NCBI GenBank assembly: GCA_025201705.1
Contig: MU616740.1
Span: forward strand, 1 to 46,807
Length of the DNA stretch: 46,807 nucleotides
DNA from: Dissophora ornata
Taxonomy: Eukaryota > Mortierellomycota > Mortierellomycetes > Mortierellales > Mortierellaceae
Direction: 5' to 3'
Below are positions 33,305 to 45,600 of this stretch, piece by piece (the first letter of the stretch is position 1; every line of letters begins with the position of its first letter). The position numbers were made by a program, and so were the translations under genes. The notes beneath the pieces were generated by a model. That model did no database searches and had not been told where the DNA came from. It saw only the letters and a list, made by a program, of their open reading frames with translations.

Positions 33305-36196
33305 TTATATAGTTAACCGAGACGAAAAGAAGTTTGCTAGCGATGAGGGAAGTTCTGTCTCCACCGCCAAATCCTGATCTTCTTCGCTGTGATCCTTTCC
33401 GGTATCCTCGCCATCCATATCAACATCTAACAGGGAGATAACAGAATGGGTTAGTGGCGATTTTTTTTCATAAGAATAAATGTCTTCGACACAAAGCATG
33501 GTATCTACAATCGCCTTACCGTTCACTGCAGACCCACTTTCGCCGTTAACCTGACTCTGGCTCTCCTGCTCTTGTTGCTCTATTTGTTGCTGCTGCTTCC
33601 TCTTGGCCTTGGCCTCCTCCTTCGCCGCCTTGTTCTGAGTCAACAACTGACCCATAAATGCATCAAACAACGATGAAACCGGTGCCATGACATGTGAAGG
33701 TGCATCGAACAACGGGTTGCGGACCATGTTCTTCTTCGAAACCAAACCCCTGCTAGCGCTCTCGTTCCGCTCCTTCTTCTCCTTCGTCTTCTGTGCTGCC
33801 GCCGCCGTTGCCTCGGCCATGCTCGATGTTCCAAAGATATCTGTCACCAACGACTTTTGCTTCTGGGCCTCCAATGCCAAGGCTCTTGCCTTCTCTGCTG
33901 CTTCCTCGGCCTCGGCCTTGAGATCCTCAACCGAACGTCCTCCGAGCACTTCGAGATCAAATCCGTGGTTCATAATCAGGATGGGTTCTACTGCATCCGA
34001 AACGCCTGACTTGGCCTGGACGGCTGGGTCTGGCATGAACGTAACCGCTCGGACCTTCTTGCTAATCGTCTCAATGTGCACGGGTTTGGGGCTTGTGGGC
34101 TTGAAGACAATGATTCTGTGCAGAGATCCCATACCTGGCGCTGGATCTGGGCAAGTGACCATAAAGTTGGCATTTGTCTGCGAAGCCTTCAGTATCTCGA
34201 TCTTGATCTGATAACTCCACCAGACGGAGCATGTGAGCAAGTTCCAAGAGTACAGATGATCCTTGGTCGCAGCAATCAGGAAGGGGGAATTCTTCAGGAA
34301 GGTCAAGTGCCTGATGGGTCGGTTCTCAGGAGGCTGAGTCAGGACACCCTGCAGCGTGTTGAGGTAAGGGTTCCAGATGGTGATAATCTGGCCGTAAGCG
34401 ACTGCCAACAAGGATCCGTCAGAAGAGAACCCAGCACAATGAGGCACCATATCCCTGTAGAATCCAGTCGACCGACAGTTCCAAGCGAGCTCTGCTTCAA
34501 CTCCACGACGCGTTTCACCCTGCAGTGTCAGCTCCCAGACCTTGAAAGTTCCATCCAACGATGTGGTGACGACCATTGGCACCTGGTTGCCCTCACGGGG
34601 GTTAAAGATGCAAGAGGTGATCTCCTTGGAATGAGGTGCATCTACGCGGGTATTGAGAATATAGGTGTGTGCATCATCGTCGTACTGCCAAAACTTGAGA
34701 TACAGCTCGGATGTGGTCTCGCGATCATCGCGTCCATCGACAGTCACCATCCAGCGCGCAGCCTTGTCGCTAGAGAAGGCGCAGTGCATAACACGGGGCG
34801 GGATAATCTCCTTCTCGTCTGTACGCGACACCTTGTTGCGAGGTGTGACCTCCAGCTCCATGATGTGCTGCTCCTTGATGGGGTCGTAGAATTGAAGAGT
34901 TCCGGGCATTCCATTAAGGACAACGTTTCCATTGCGAGGCTCGATTACCAATCCAGTCGAGAGTGGGTTGCTCATGTGGTGCACATGAGCTACAATCAAA
35001 TTGAGAAGGTAATTAGTACATACGTTCCTTTACAACCGAACACCAATGGTAAATCGATGGTGGTTCGCAACCACGACTTACAGAACTTGAGTCCCTGGAT
35101 GACGGTTTTGATCTTAAGGTCCACGCTACGAATGACGTTGACAGAGTTGTCCTGGTGTCCGATCGCGTAGAGCGCCTGATCGGGCGAGACCGTGATATGC
35201 TTGATCTCAGACCCCAAACGGGGCAAGAACTGCTTAAATCCTGTCTGAAGCTGCCAGATCACCAACACTGATTCCTCTCCTCCTGAAAGTAGATAGGTTC
35301 CATCGGATGTGAAGGCCAAGGCAGAAACCTTGTGGGCGTGCCAATGCAAGGTCGTCGTCACAGGTCGATCGACATTCTTTCCAAAGCAGTACCAGAGCGT
35401 GATACGTCCACGCTCATCTCCTGTCGCGATACATCCCTCTGTTGGGTGGAATGCCAAACAAGTAATCCTCTCCGGTGTGATGTAACATCTGAATCGGGAT
35501 TCATCGTTCTCGGTCACACCGCCTTCTTCAATCCCGTTTCCGGCTGCGATGTGAATGACGTGCAGCTTGTAACGTCCCGCCATGACCAGGTACTCTCCGT
35601 CCGAGGAAATAGCCAATCCGCCGCAAGCTCTGGTCTTGAGCAGACGGACCATTCTCTTACGCGATGATTTCAATGAATAGCGCAGAAGTACAGAATTTTC
35701 CTTTGCACGAAGTCCACCAGCTATTCAAACAGTAGTAGTAGTAGATAGTTAGAGACATGGTCACTTCTCGAGCAATTGAGACGCAGAGGATCTCTGTTTT
35801 GACTCCCGATCACTTACACTTCCTGGCTTGGTACTGGTGGAATCGTTTAGTTGATTTCTTTGTGGTTGTCAGGTAAATGTCGTTCGGGATACTCTCGTGC
35901 ATGACCATGTGCGTGATAGGAACGCCGACTTCATAGGTCTTCAACAGAATAGCATCATTGAAGTCCCAAAGTTTGATAGTTCCATCCAAGGATGCCGAAT
36001 AGAGCTGAAGTGAGTTTTTTGGGTTGAGCATGACGCTTGTCACCGTGTCAGAGTGACCACCTTCCTCGACAGAGGTCGAGAGGACACGGACGACCTGGCC
36101 AGTCTCGACAGAGAGGATGCGGATCGATTTAGCATTGCATGAGAAGAAGTAGTTGGAGTCTGAGGTGAAGACCACGGGGTAGTCTGACAGACGCAT
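33305..36196 (-). CDS. NAN1: SSU processome WD40 protein Nan1/Utp17 (WDR75)
   Basis: Exons 35818..36196, 35082..35720, 33520..34989 and 33305..33426 join in phase to 869 residues. It is a nucleolar subunit of the t-Utp/UtpA module that binds nascent pre-rRNA and supports Pol I transcription and 18S maturation. Two WD40 propellers are visible: the first begins FSCNAKSIRILSVETGQVV with SASLDGTIKLWDF, and continues with LAFHPTEGCIATGDERGRITLWY and YLLSGGEESVLVIWQL. The second has TTSLDGTFKVWEL and LAVAYGQIITIWNPY. A Lys/Glu/Ala-rich coiled C-terminal region (about 575-760) and a VRNPLFDAPSHVMAPVSSLF helix match WDR75. The last intron (33427..33519) has a proper donor, CTAAC and TTAG, but is 93 bp with no in-frame stop, so its retention also yields an open protein. 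Confidence 0.92.
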
Positions 36197-36513
36197 GGTG
36201 TTCTGCTGCTGCTGCTGTCGAAATGTAGATGTAGAATAAAAGGAGCGAACAGGCTAATCGTTCAAAGAGCAAGGCAAAGCGAAGGGGAGAAGGGACACCC
36301 ATGGAGCACCTTATTATGATCCGTGACTGTCTGGCACTCAGTTTTCTTTTTTTTTTTTTTAATGGGAAGCCACAAATGTAAACATTTCCCTTCCTTCAGA
36401 ATTGCTTTCCAGTGCAGAAGAGCACAAGTCTTGCAAGCAGTTACTCGGTCTCGTCATTAAGAATTTCATTCGCTCTTTTCTTCTCATTCATTTCCTCCCC
36501 ACATATACATTCC
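36197..36513. promoter_or_regulatory. shared divergent promoter NAN1 / UTP16-like
   Basis: 317 bp between two divergent ribosome-biogenesis genes, including a CTG-rich stretch just before NAN1 and a poly-T tract near 36347-36360. No defined ribosome-biogenesis motif was picked out by eye. Confidence 0.4.
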
Positions 36514-37672
36514 ATGGCTATCACGACACGCAACAAAAGAGCTACAGCCTCTACAGCCAGGAACGAGGCTCCTGCTCCCAAAAAGGCAACTGGAAAGCGT
36601 ACAACAAAGAAGGCACCTGTAGAGCCAGAATCGGAGTCTGACCAGGAAGTAGACAAGGCAGAAGAAGAGTCAAAGGATTCCCAGGACGAGAGCAGCGATG
36701 AAGACACATTCAAAATCCATACCCCCAAAGCCTCTGCAGAGCCTAAAATCGCGCCTGCCGTACTCCCAACAACGACATATGAGGATGACAGTGAGGAAGA
36801 TGACAGCGATGCTGCACCTGAAGCAGAATCTCTCTCGAGTGCCAAAGCTAAGGTTTTGAGTGCCCAGGATAAAGAAAAATCGTTTTTGACAAAGTAGGTA
36901 GCCGCTTATAACATACTCAACATCTTGAGGGAGATGACTAGACCTTGCGATTGACCAAAATACTGACTCGGATGCTTCCTCTTATCTTGTTGCACTAACC
37001 AATTCTAACCAATTGCAGAGTCCAGGCAGAACAAAAAGCAAAGAGAGTCGAACGCGAAGAAAAATTGAAGGCACAGAAGGATCAATCGAAGAAGAAGGAA
37101 CAACCGAAGAAGACACAGGCAAAGGCTTCTGAGCCAACTCAGGAAATTCAGGATGAAGAAACAAAGTCAACGACACGGTCCGGCCTTCCCACGATGTTGC
37201 CCATGGATATCTTGGAATCCGTGGCTCAGATGGAGCATGACCAGTCGTCATCTGGTGCCCAAGGATCATTAACGACGAACGACAAGAAGAGAAAACATAT
37301 GCGACCAGAGGATTTTGCACTAATGGAGCTGGAGGCCGAGTTGAAGGCTGAAGCACAAAAGAGAAAGAAGGCTCAGAAGACACAGAAGAATGTCGGGTGA
37401 GTTCACGTTGTGCATTTCAAAAAGTAATGCGGTATCGTTATATCATGTGTAGTCATTCTTAAATTTTTCCTGCTTCCTGTTTTTGCGGTAGACCTGTCAC
37501 GGTCAAGGTCCTGGAGCAATCAACGATGGCGAAGGGTCACACTATTCCCGAAACCATCGTGGACTTTAGGAAACAACACTTTTACGGATCAAAGATCCAG
37601 CGCAAGGATGCCGTCCTGAACTTGTCGCAAAAGAACTCTGGCGCCGCATCCAAGTTCAATCGACGCAAATAG
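36514..37672 (+). CDS. UTP16: U3 snoRNA-associated Utp16-like protein
   Basis: Exons 36514..36893, 37019..37396 and 37492..37672 join in phase to 312 residues. The protein is highly charged and mostly disordered, with a basic N-terminus (TRNKRATAS.., GKRTTKK) and acidic Ser/Glu/Asp stretches (SDQEVDKAEEES, YEDDSEEDDSD). A Lys/Glu coiled-coil (about 127-160) and a conserved-looking LPMDILESVAQME segment follow. The C-terminal VDFRKQHFYGSKIQRKDA resembles the F-x-x-x-x-Y-G-x-R/K-x-x-R core of the fungal U3 snoRNA-associated/Utp16 (Bud21) family. The head-to-head partner is NAN1, also an SSU processome subunit, which supports the call. The alternative is another low-complexity nucleolar protein. 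The first-exon donor is GTAGGT inside an AAG codon, confirmed by phase. Confidence 0.6.
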
Positions 37673-37923
37673 ACCATCCACAGCATCTGTATTTTTGCAT
37701 TCCCTCGCATCCAAAAATTAAACTATCATATACTTTGCGCAGGTCGAGCATTTAGAAAGGCTGTTTCTATGCCACTTGTACGTCCTCTTTCAGATCCCCC
37801 TTTTTTATTTTCTACATGCGATGTTTGTTATCTGTTTTTATCTTTGTTCCCATTATTGATACACAATTTGTACATTTCTACCCACTCATAACTTCCTCTC
37901 CCTGACAACAGGCCATTGCCCAT

Positions 37924-40728
37924 TTACAGCATAATTTCCTGCCAGAGTACAGAGTCTGGGTTCAATGCCTTGAAGAGCTCCATGTCAAATGTCTGTCCAG
38001 ATCCATCAACATTATCTCGCATCAACCGTTGGCACATCTTGTCGATTGCAATGACAGACAGCACCGTCTGGATGTAGGCGTCAATCATGTCGTCAACTCC
38101 CAGACCCAGCTGGTTGAAATCCTTACGGTCCATCAACAGCAATCTCGCGGCCTCTGTACTCCACTCTCCGGTCGGTGACTTGACGGACAAGTTCGTGCCC
38201 AGCATCTCCCACGAGGTTGTCGATGGATCGTCCTCGAGATAGCGGATCAGAGGTTTACGTGCACGACGGGCATAAATGCAGATTGGACGGAACCCGTCCT
38301 TGTTTCCGGCGACCATCATACGCAGATCAGTCACGAATGTATTGTTCTTCTTGTTGGGGATTGTGCCGACGTGGTAGAACTTGCCGTGCCGGGTGATCGA
38401 TGACCAAGATGCATTTCCAACCAACGACTGAACAATGTACTTGTCGTAGTGCTGAGGTGTGTCCATAAATTCTTGCAGCTCCTGTTTGTTTGTGATGGTA
38501 TACACGCCTTGTCCTATTGCGCGAAAAAAAGGACGAATTGGGATATGTCAGAGCACAGTCAACAGATATGTAGACACGCGTTGGTTTTGAGACCAAAGCT
38601 TACCAGCGTTGGAATAGGGAACCTTGACGACGGCATGGCCACCCATGCTGTCAAGCCAGAGAGGAATCTCGTTCTTGGTCACATTATTGATCGTCTCTGG
38701 GACACGGACATGGAGTCCCGAATCAGCCAGCTCAGCGTTGAAAAGCTCGTACGCTTTGGCTGCCATCATCTTATTGCGACCACCTGCCAAGCATGCCACG
38801 GTCTGGTTCATAACAACCGTCTTTGTGTACAGTGGGAAGCGGTTCCATGGCTTCTGTGTTACGTATCTGAAGCAGGCTCTGATCGAGTGCCACTCTATAT
38901 TTGAGAGATAAGGAAAGGGATAGGAAGAAGCTAGTTAGGTAAAGCTTTGTTGAGGGAAGTGTGTCATGGTATATATCTTGGTCGCAATGTTGTCAACGTA
39001 CCCTTCTTGTTATCGCGGACAAACATGACTCGGTCGACCCACTTGACTGGAGGGTCTTGGTCATACTCGTAATACTCGACGAGCCAAACCTTCTCCTTCA
39101 TAACCTCCGCCAGAGTCGAGGCGTATCCGCTGGCCTCCATCATGTTCTTATCACAAACAACAGCTAAGCCGCCAAGAGACCTGTCCGCCGTATCAATCAT
39201 GTCCTTAAACGCCGACTCGAGCACCAGGCGATAACCACCATGCTCCTATAAAAGTAAGCATGTTGTACACGGTATATTAGACTTCAAAAACAACGACCAA
39301 CAACAATATCGACAACAACAAAAAATCGCGCAAGTCTTGTCACATCGATAGCGCCGGGAAAGTAAGCCATCGAGTTCCGCAGTAGCGACTTACATCCGAC
39401 TCTGAAAGCAGAGGCATTGACTTTTGACCGGAAGGGCACGAGTTGGTCTCAACGATAATCATTTGACGGTGGCCCGAAGCGGTCGTGACATTGAACAGAT
39501 CAGAACCTATTTGTGTTACGGTATTCCATGGAGGGGGTCGAGAGCGCAGCAGCGGTGGGCGAGCATGCAGACAAGCAATGTATGGAGTTTCAAGTAGTTA
39601 GTCAAACTGAACACGAGCTGCAATAAACTGATAAACTGGAATGATTTGAATCTGAGTCTCAAGCTCTCATGTTAAGGAACGTGGTCGCCCCCTGACAAGG
39701 AGAGTTCCGTTCCCCACATTGCGCTGCGACTGGCTGAGAGCGAATCCTGCCTTTTAAGACAAGCCCATTTTTTTTCTTTGTCATTCACCAAATACACATA
39801 GACTCGCGCGTATCGTGAACTTTCTTTCCATGTCGTGTCACACGAATCCTCTTTTTTTTTGCATTTTTTAAACCAAAAACACGTTCGACCATGTCGGTCT
39901 CCCCATCAAACATACATCGAGGTTGTATGACAATCAACGCAGAAAAACGGGAATTGAACTGAAAAAAAAACACTTGCCTGCCCACTGGAAATGCTTGGGG
40001 ACGTAATCAAGACACTTTCGCAAGACATCCTCGTTGACCTGTGGGTTCAGATGCATGTATCTCGCAATGATCCTCTCATTGCCCAACGAAAAGAAATATC
40101 CGACCATGGGGTGGATCTGGGCATTCAGCACTCGTGGGTAAAAATGCTTCTCTGGCTCGAAATGGTCATTCGTGACCTGGTGACCATTCGCCGTCGTCTT
40201 CTTGGGCTTGGGCTCCAGATAGATGTCACTGATCTTTTGGGCTGCCAGGGAGATGGCCGCCAAGTTATTGGCCAGCGCTGTGTCTTCATCTACCTCGCCA
40301 TTGTTGCTGTTGCCGCTGCCAGTCAAGTGATGTTCGCTTCCTCCGTTTCCACCAGCGCCACCAAGTTGAGCCAAATTGGCATTGGAAAGTGAACCCACCG
40401 TAACGCCGGAATCGCTCGAGCCTCGATCGTGGCGGTGGAGACCATTTGAGGCGTTCGTGCTCTCGAGATACTGGTCCAGCTTGGAGGCGATCGATCCAGC
40501 CATGGATGACAACTCGCTCTTGGAGATAGATCCACCAGGCGTCAGCGATCCGGCACGGGCCTTTTGCGTAGGAATAGGCATAGGGGACGCTCCAAGACCA
40601 GAGGCATTGAAGGGAGGGGTGGTGTTTCCGCCGATAAGAATCTGACCGGTGATGTATTCGGGATCCAAGGGTCCGATGGGGTTCTTGGCCGGAACGGCAA
40701 CGGTGGCAGGATCGGCAGTATTCATCAT
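37924..40728 (-). CDS. uncharacterised protein with ATP-grasp-like motifs
   Basis: Exons 39978..40728, 39394..39506, 39002..39245, 38604..38894 and 37924..38513 join in phase to 662 residues. I do not recognise a named family. Residues 1-170 are Ser/Gly/Asn-rich and disordered. From about 180 the protein is dense: [22 protein letters not shown], a [15 protein letters not shown] block (about 266-280), [46 protein letters not shown], then [18 protein letters not shown] (about 456-473), which looks like an ATP-grasp Gly-rich lid. KYIVQSLVG and [10 protein letters not shown] (D529, R531) resemble its adenine and phosphate-binding D-x-R strands. [11 protein letters not shown] follows. A ligase role (amide or peptide bond formation) is inference. 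Intron 1 uses a GC donor (GGCAAGTG), supported by phase. The start could be 40728 or the next Met at 40725. Confidence 0.8.
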
Positions 40729-42639
40729 GGGCTGCAGGTGAATTTTGGACGTCTGGCTCTTTTGGATAAAGTTTAAATTTATGAAGCGGCAAAATTAATA
40801 TGAAAACCAGCTGTAAAAGGATGAGAAAAAGAGATGAGGAGAAAGGAATGAGGAAAGGAGCAAGAAGAAAAAGAAAAGAAAAAGAGAAGAGAAGCGCGGA
40901 CAAAGGAAGACAGGAAATGGCGGAATACCAGTGAGCGAACGAGCTGAGAGGCGTGCAAAGCGAAGCAAGCACTGTTTTTTTTTCTTTTTGTATCTGGTTG
41001 GCTAGTCAGGATGCACCACAATGCACACGGTTCTGGTTCAGGTTTTTTTTTGGTTTTTTAGTGTTCGAGATCACGTAAAGCCCTCTTGTTTGCGCTGCCT
41101 ACGTCCACCAATCAATCCGATCCCAACCGCCAGCACTCCATGTCGCTGCACCCTGATAGGGAGCACAACCGCCAGAAAGAAACGTGCGCGTTCTTTCTCT
41201 TGGTGAGTGAAATGCAAGCGTGCAATTATAGGATACACCGATACCCCACTCAAGCTCTTTTTTTCCGCAGGAGGCCACGTCAAGGAAGGGCACGCATCAA
41301 CGACAGTACACCTGTGCTGTATTCTCCTCCGCCTCCCTTCTCTCTCTTTCTATCTCTTTTTCTCCTTCCTGTGATCGTTTCGATCTCTTTGCGCACTCTC
41401 TTGGGATGATTTTGGCACGGTTCACATTCACACCAGGCAGAAACAAGAACACAACAGAAGTAACCGCTGTCATCGAAATGACGCAAGCCGTTTTTTAGTT
41501 TTGATATGTCTTTCCACACTCACCTGTCAACGGAACTCGACAAGGATTATTTTCTTTAGATCGCTAGTGACTTCGGGTGGAACACAATTGAGAAATATAG
41601 GAATAAGAGATGGATGAAAACGATGCTAGAGAAGAAATATGAATAAAGAAAAGACGCTAAAAACTAGTGGAATGTTGAATCCGAGCAAGCTGAAATAAGG
41701 TGGGAAAAAAGGATGTGTTGCATACAACGAAATGACTTTTATATGAACCGGCACGCAACCTGATCTGACAGGATTGATATTAGGGAAAACACCGTCTAAC
41801 AATAGGCGATGCTCCAGTGTGGGTAGTTTTGAGAAGAGCAGGTCGCCTTTTCTGCAAACGAAGAAACGTGGGTCCAGCTTTGTTATGGGGTTGTTGTAAG
41901 TGGTTTCCGCTTTTGTTCTTTCCACACGTTTCTCCTTTCGACATGCATGTTGTACTTTTTTTTGCAACCGCGAATGAAATTAATTGCTGAGGCATCATGG
42001 GCTTCGTGGATCGAGCCTGTGGGCATGTGCGTCGAAACACTGCACAAAGTTTCAAAAGGGGTAAATGTACAGAGAGAGGGGAAAACAGTCAAAAATGTAC
42101 CGCGCAGCATTCAAGAACATGTCGCACAAGAACACGAACAAGTTCACCCTCACGCTTTTCTTTTTTGACTGCGTTTGCTTTATCCAAACTCGATCCTCTG
42201 CTGGACAAATTGAACGGCAGTAAAGCTGACCTCTGAGACTTTACCGAAATCCTATTTCCAGCGATGCCGATTCTACGACTCATCCTGCATACTGTTCGGT
42301 GGGAAGTTGCTGCAACGTGTCTTGACCTCTTGGTGTAACAACTTTTGCCTTCTTTTGACGGCAAAATGGTACTCCCTCGCTTTGTTTATTCCTTGGCAGA
42401 CCTCTTATCAGGATCAGGCGCGTTTTTTTTTTTAGGTATTCACTTTATTGGGGATAAAAATACACTATTGTCTGAAAGGCGAGTTTTTTTTTTTCTTTTT
42501 TTCAGCCCACATGTAACTCGAAAGAAAAAAATAACGATTACAAAAAACAAGTAGGAATGCTGCAGAAAGAAGAAATGGGCGAAAGAACTTGACATGCAAC
42601 CCCATAAATAAGGACAACAAGCAAAAAAATACAAAATAA
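40729..42639. other. 1.9 kb intergenic between HHK and ATP-grasp-like gene
   Basis: Holds a pyrimidine-rich leader on the minus strand (about 40800-40920) of the ATP-grasp-like gene. Short poly-A/T tracts occur near 41046, 41957 and 42425. No coding exon or RNA gene was recognised. Confidence 0.55.
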
Positions 42640-45600
42640 TCATTTGGGCTTCCTGTGCAAAAATTTAGCCTTGGTATCTTGAGGAGGGCTTATATAGCTC
42701 AATCGCGGGTGAGGGTATTCGTAGTACGGATCATGCTGCGCGAGATCCGGGCAGTTCTTGGGCGGGAACTTGTTGATCGTCGCAATCAGCTCGTTGACTC
42801 GGAGTGGTTTCGTGATATATTCGTCCTGTAGAGAGAAAGAAAGAAACAAATGTGCGTCGTTAGCAAAATCAGCGCACGTCAACACCAAAGAGAACAATGG
42901 ACAGAAACGCAAATAAAAAATGACATACCATGCCAGCGGCAAGACATTTCTCTCGATCGCCAATCATGGCGTGGGCCGTCAATGCAATGATGGGCAGATG
43001 GTCATTCTTATTCTTCAGCAGCTCCAACTTCCTGATCTCCTGCGTTGCTTCAAATCCTCCCATGATAGGCATTTGCACATCCATCAGGATCAGATCGAAA
43101 TGCTTGCTGTCGTAGCACTCCACTGCCATCTTGCCGTTCGACACAATTGTCACCTTGTGTCCGAACTTCTCCAAAATACGCACAGCCAGCTTCTGGTTCA
43201 CAACATTGTCCTCGGCTAATAAAATGTGCAGCGGGATCGCATGCTCTGCATCCGATGGCAACGCAGACGCAGACTCGAATGCAGGCAATAATGCGTTCAT
43301 CAGATCTGGCAGTTGGACCGGAGGGTTGAAGTAGCTGGCAATGCCCAGATCCTGACAGACCTTCATGCTGATGTAGGGCGTCGTCATCGACAACAACACA
43401 ATCGGCAGGAATCGAAGCATGCCAATCTCCTTGATCTTGCGGATATCCTTGACGTTATCGACAATAATCACATCGAACATTGATTTTTCTTGACTCGATG
43501 TGCTTGAGCTAGGAATAGTGACCAATGCTTTGGCATCACCAAGCGATGACATATGCGTGGCCTTGAACTTGAGCTCCTCCAACGTCCTCATGACTGAGTT
43601 TGAGATGACAGTATCATTCACTGTGCCAATGTAGAGAATGTGTCGTGCGACATAGGGCTTCGTCTTGAGGTTGATCTGGTCTACAGACATGGTGCCTGTA
43701 TTGAACCGGACAGTGAAGAAGAACTGCGATCCCTTTCCAAACGTACTGTTCACCCAGAGATCGCCTCCCATCAATGTCACGAGACGCTTCGAGATCGACA
43801 GGCCAAGACCTGTGCCACCATACTTGCGCGTGGTCGAACCATCCGCCTGGCAGAATGTGTCAAAAACGACCTCGATCTTGTCACTCTGGATTCCGATGCC
43901 AGTGTCAGAGACGCAGAACTGGAGCTCAACACCAACATCAGTCTTGTTCTTGCAGACACAGTCCAGGACGACACTACCTTCCGTTGTAAACTTAATGGCG
44001 TTTCCAATCAGGTTTGTGATGACTTGACGAAGTCGCAATGGGTCTCCGACAAGTTGGTCCGGGAAATCGTTGTGCACGTTGTAGATGAGGTCAAGTTTCT
44101 TTTGGTGCGCCTTCACTGCAAGCGTCTTCAGCACACCGAATGCCTGTGTACGAAGCGAGAATGGAGCCTGCTCGATCGTCATTTTACCAGCCTCGACTGG
44201 AAAGCATGTTGAAATAGAAAAAAATACGAGATTAAGCATGCGGGACATAGTACTACACACAAAGACGAAATACCATGTGAGAGTGGACTTACTCTTGGAA
44301 ATATCAAGGATGTCGTCGATAATCGTGAGCAAAGAGTGCGCTAGATGACTGACAATCACCAAATTCTCGCGCTGCTGTCTGGTCAGCTCTGTCTCCAAGG
44401 TGAGACTGGTCATGCCGATAATACCGTTCATAGGGGTTCTAAAAAAAAAGCACAACGGAAAACCTCAGTTCGCTGATCGATGAAATAAACTTGATAAAAA
44501 ACAAACAACGCCATTGCGAGTAAAAAAACTTACCTAATCTCATGCGACATGTTAGCCAAGAACTCAGACTTCGATCTGTTTGCTAACTCAGCTGCCTCAC
44601 GAGCAGCGGTGTTCTTTTGGATACTCTCGCGCAGATTGTATACCATCTGGTTGATCTTGGTCTTGAGCGAATCCATCTCTCCCGAGGCTTCGACAGTAAT
44701 GAACTGAGTAAAATCACCATCTGTAGCGGCGGTCGAGATCGAGGCAAAGGCACGCACCTGCGCAGTCAAATTGCTGGCCATGGTGTTCACGTTGGAGGTA
44801 ATTTCCTTCCATGTTCCTCGAACGTCTCGAACCTGCGCCTGCACTCCCAGTTTGCCTTCTGTGCCGACCTCTCGAGCGACACGTGTCACCTCATTAGCGA
44901 AGGTAGAGAGTTGATCCACCTAAAATAGGGTTGACGTTAGAATATGGTCGCATCGTTGATCGGAGCCATTTTTTGACGAGTAATAAGATATTACAAATAT
45001 TACGACATACCATAGAGTTAATAGTGTTCTTCAGATCCAGAATCTCTCCCTTGACATTGACGGTAATTTTCTTGGTCAAGTCTCCTAGAGCGACAGCCTT
45101 GCTAACGTCTGCAATGTCACGGACCTGCGTCGTCAAGTTCGCAGCCATAGTGTTGACATTCTCCGTCAACTCCTTCCACGTACCGCCGACATCCTCGACC
45201 TTCGCCTGACCGCCAAGCTTTCCTTCAGTTCCTACTTCGCGAGCGACACGTGTGACCTCAGCAGCGAACGTTCTCAGCTGCTCCACCATGGAGTTGACAG
45301 TCAACTTCAGCTCTGAGATCTCGCCTTGAGCTTCAACGTCAATAGTCTTACTAAGATCTCCACAGGCGACCGCTGTTGTCACTTCTGCAATCGATCGCAC
45401 TTGGGTCGTGAGATTAGATGCCATGGTGTTGACGTTGTCCGTGAGCTCTTTCCATGTGCCACTGACATCCTTGACATCGGCTTGACCACCTAGTTTACCT
45501 TCGGTACCAACCTCCAGACTCACTCTTGTTACCTCAGTCGCAAACTCCTGGAGTTGGTCCACCATAATGTTGATAGTGTGCTTCAAGTCCATCATCTCTC

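Noticed and set aside
44894..45010. Continuation of the HAMP frame past 45011 to a stop
   Set aside because: GTATGT follows NSM exactly where the next exon (GTGGATCAACTC at 44919) restores the HAMP repeat, so this is an intron and not a C-terminal end.
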